A stretch of DNA of 64,000 bases from Megamerina dolium (lineage: Eukaryota > Arthropoda > Insecta > Diptera > Megamerinidae). The first letter of the stretch is position 1; every line of letters begins with the position of its first letter. Shown here piece after piece: positions 62,191 to 64,000 of this stretch. The stretch is from positions 94,950,136 through 95,014,135 of the forward strand of contig OY978525.1 in assembly GCA_963854835.1 (NCBI GenBank), written 5' to 3'. The notes below the pieces were generated by a model. That model ran no database searches. It worked only from the letters and a program-made list of their open reading frames with translations, and had not been told where the DNA came from. Made by a program: the position numbers and the translations under genes.

Positions 62191-62635
62191 ACATTGGTAT
62201 GTTACTATTAGAAAAATGTTGAATTTGAGTGCAACCTTTTGAATGGTGATGAATAATAGTGTGACTTGGTGACGAACACTTTCAGTAGAAAATCTGCGCT
62301 GATCTGAAGAATATGTTACATGAAAGTTGAGCAATGTGCATAAGAGATGCGAAATTGGCTTGATAAATATGTACCCAAAAATGAAATTATTTATGTAAAT
62401 CGAAATGTAAATCGTCTACGATAATTTTGAAGATATTAGCCTGTATTTATTCCTCTCATAAGGTTGTGATAAGAATATAAATGTTAACAACAAATACAGC
62501 TTTTTGAGAATACAGTTTCAAGTGGCCTACACAATAATATTCTCAATGCGTGTTAACAAATGACAGTTAGTTGATAGTGTTTGAGTATGAGTGTCGCGCA
62601 ATGCCTAATGTCTCACCATATGTTATGTTATGTTA
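62191..62635. other. Intron DNA, no feature seen
   Basis: Nothing recognisable. Confidence 0.35.
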
Positions 62636-62942
62636 TTGTGGCTGCCCTCTCTCTGAGAGCTTTTCTTCCAATACTCTTGTGCGTATTAAATTTAAACAGC
62701 ATTAAAATGGACCTACTTGTATAAGTCGGTTCCTAACTGCAGAACCCTTGTGACATCACTTTAACTTAGTTTTTGTCACAGAGCTCTTTTAAGAAGCATT
62801 TTTGGTAAATTGATATTGACGGAAAAATTGCCAATTCATGCCGACAGGTGGGTACCGTTCGAAAAAAAATCAGCTGGAGATTGAACCCACGACCTACAGA
62901 TCAGAAGATCAAGGCACTAACAACTGAGCTACGCCACCCACT
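62636..62942 (-). repeat. tRNA-derived SINE copy
   Basis: On the - strand the head (complement of GAGCTACGCCACCC at its outer end, B-box complement AGATTGAACCCACGACC at about 62,878-62,894) and body (GTGACATCACTTTAACTTAG, AGAGCTCTTTTAAGAAGCAT, GCCGACAGGTGGGTACCGTT) match the family. The tail has lost the usual GGGGCTTAT hairpin and reads GTGGCTGCCCTCTCTCTGAG. Confidence 0.85.
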
Positions 62943-64000
62943 AATGTCTCACCATACTCTAAATCTATATAAACAAGCAATATTTTCACACTGAATTGAA
63001 TTGTAAATGGAGACAATATGCAAATTTTATATATCAACCCTTACTGAAAATTCTATATTACTACTATCATTAAGTATTTAATAAATTTTTTTTTTATATA
63101 TAAAAGATACCGCTCATGTTCATTACTCATTTACTACATGCATTTAACTATTCAATTAATGATCACGATGAAATAGCACTACTCTAAACTTTTGCACAAT
63201 CAGACAATCATTGAACGCTCAATCATTATAATTACATACGTACCTACTCACATCAAACCAAAGTGTAATAATTAAATCAAAACAATTAAGAATAAATAAA
63301 TTTTTACAAAATTCTACAAATTACACTTTACATACACGCGCGTAGACATATGCATAAACATGCCAGTCATAATTAAAATAACAAATAATTGACAAATGCG
63401 ATTTGTGTGCTTATGAGCAGTACATATTATAAATACGTACTATCTAATAATAGTCGATATCATTACACATGTACTATTTATGCCAGTATATATACATTTT
63501 AAGTACAACAATAAAATTAGTTATGTCAAGCAATTGGCTATTACATTAATCAAAAAACTAAATCTATGTATGTGTATAACAAAAATATTGCAATAAATAA
63601 AAAAAAAGAAAAAAAAAACAATAAAGATTTATTTACAACGCCTGCTTCCATATGACAAATGCCTTTATAGTCAGTAGTATGCGATATTTTGCAGAATAAA
63701 TTGGAATATATTTACGCATAGTAATTCAATATAGCCTGTATTAACTACGTTAAGCTGGCTACCAAATGGCACATCTTAATAGTAATATGCCATAAAATAA
63801 CAACAACAACAACGTATAATGTAGTAATAAATTTAAAATCACGCGCACAACTGTAGGTAACGTACAATTTATGCGAACACTATGAGAATATGGATACATT
63901 GCTACTATTTATTATTCGTATGTATGTATGTAGGTACTGGTACTTGTTTTGCACTGCTCCAATCAGCAAAATTTAAATAACATATAACATTATCATGTAT
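62943..64000. other. AT-rich DNA to the window edge, no gene seen
   Basis: Probably still upstream or intronic DNA of Dat. No exon with the expected N-terminal Dat motifs was found on the - strand. Confidence 0.4.

Overview
The window looks like nuclear DNA of a higher fly, most likely a tephritid fruit fly. Genes are split by short GT-AG introns, flanks are very AT-rich, and the gene families are insect ones: an Oatp cluster, a Prip-type aquaporin and dopamine N-acetyltransferase. The species itself is inference. There are no prokaryotic features and no CRISPR array.

Layout. 1-4,740 is mobile DNA: a SINE fragment, a 1.9-kb inverted-repeat element and a non-LTR retrotransposon remnant. 5,637-27,160 holds three tandem organic-anion-transporter genes on the + strand. 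Each has nine coding exons at the same positions and phases, and they encode 819, 798 and 748 aa. Genes A and B are close duplicates that also share 5' and 3' flanks. Gene C is older and more diverged. The spaces between and inside them hold mariner fragments, SINEs and a nearly complete PIF/Harbinger transposon (13,059-15,577). 27,161-50,290 is about 23 kb of AT-rich, gene-poor DNA. It contains SINEs, a two-copy MITE array (32,506-33,589) and two unidentified spliceable coding-like segments on the - strand. 50,294-52,879 is a water-channel gene (Prip type, 264 aa, six coding exons). 53.8-56.9 kb is again mobile DNA, including a second, inverted copy of the 1.7-1.9-kb element seen at the left edge. 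57,584-58,535 is a DNAJC4-like J protein with one membrane segment. 59,864-60,523 (- strand) holds the last two exons of dopamine/arylalkylamine N-acetyltransferase (Dat), converging on the J-protein gene. A mariner fossil and a SINE follow, up to 64,000.

Function. The recognisable genes fit epithelial transport and amine metabolism: Oatp carriers for organic anions, an aquaporin with a water-selective filter, and Dat for acetylation of dopamine. They do not form a single pathway. The most notable observations are a probable gene-conversion tract between Oatp A and B that covers an intron, an intact-ended Harbinger element whose transposase is broken by one frameshift, a MITE doublet sharing one 3-bp target site, a dispersed tRNA-derived SINE family (eight copies) and a nearly identical inverted repeat pair about 52 kb apart.
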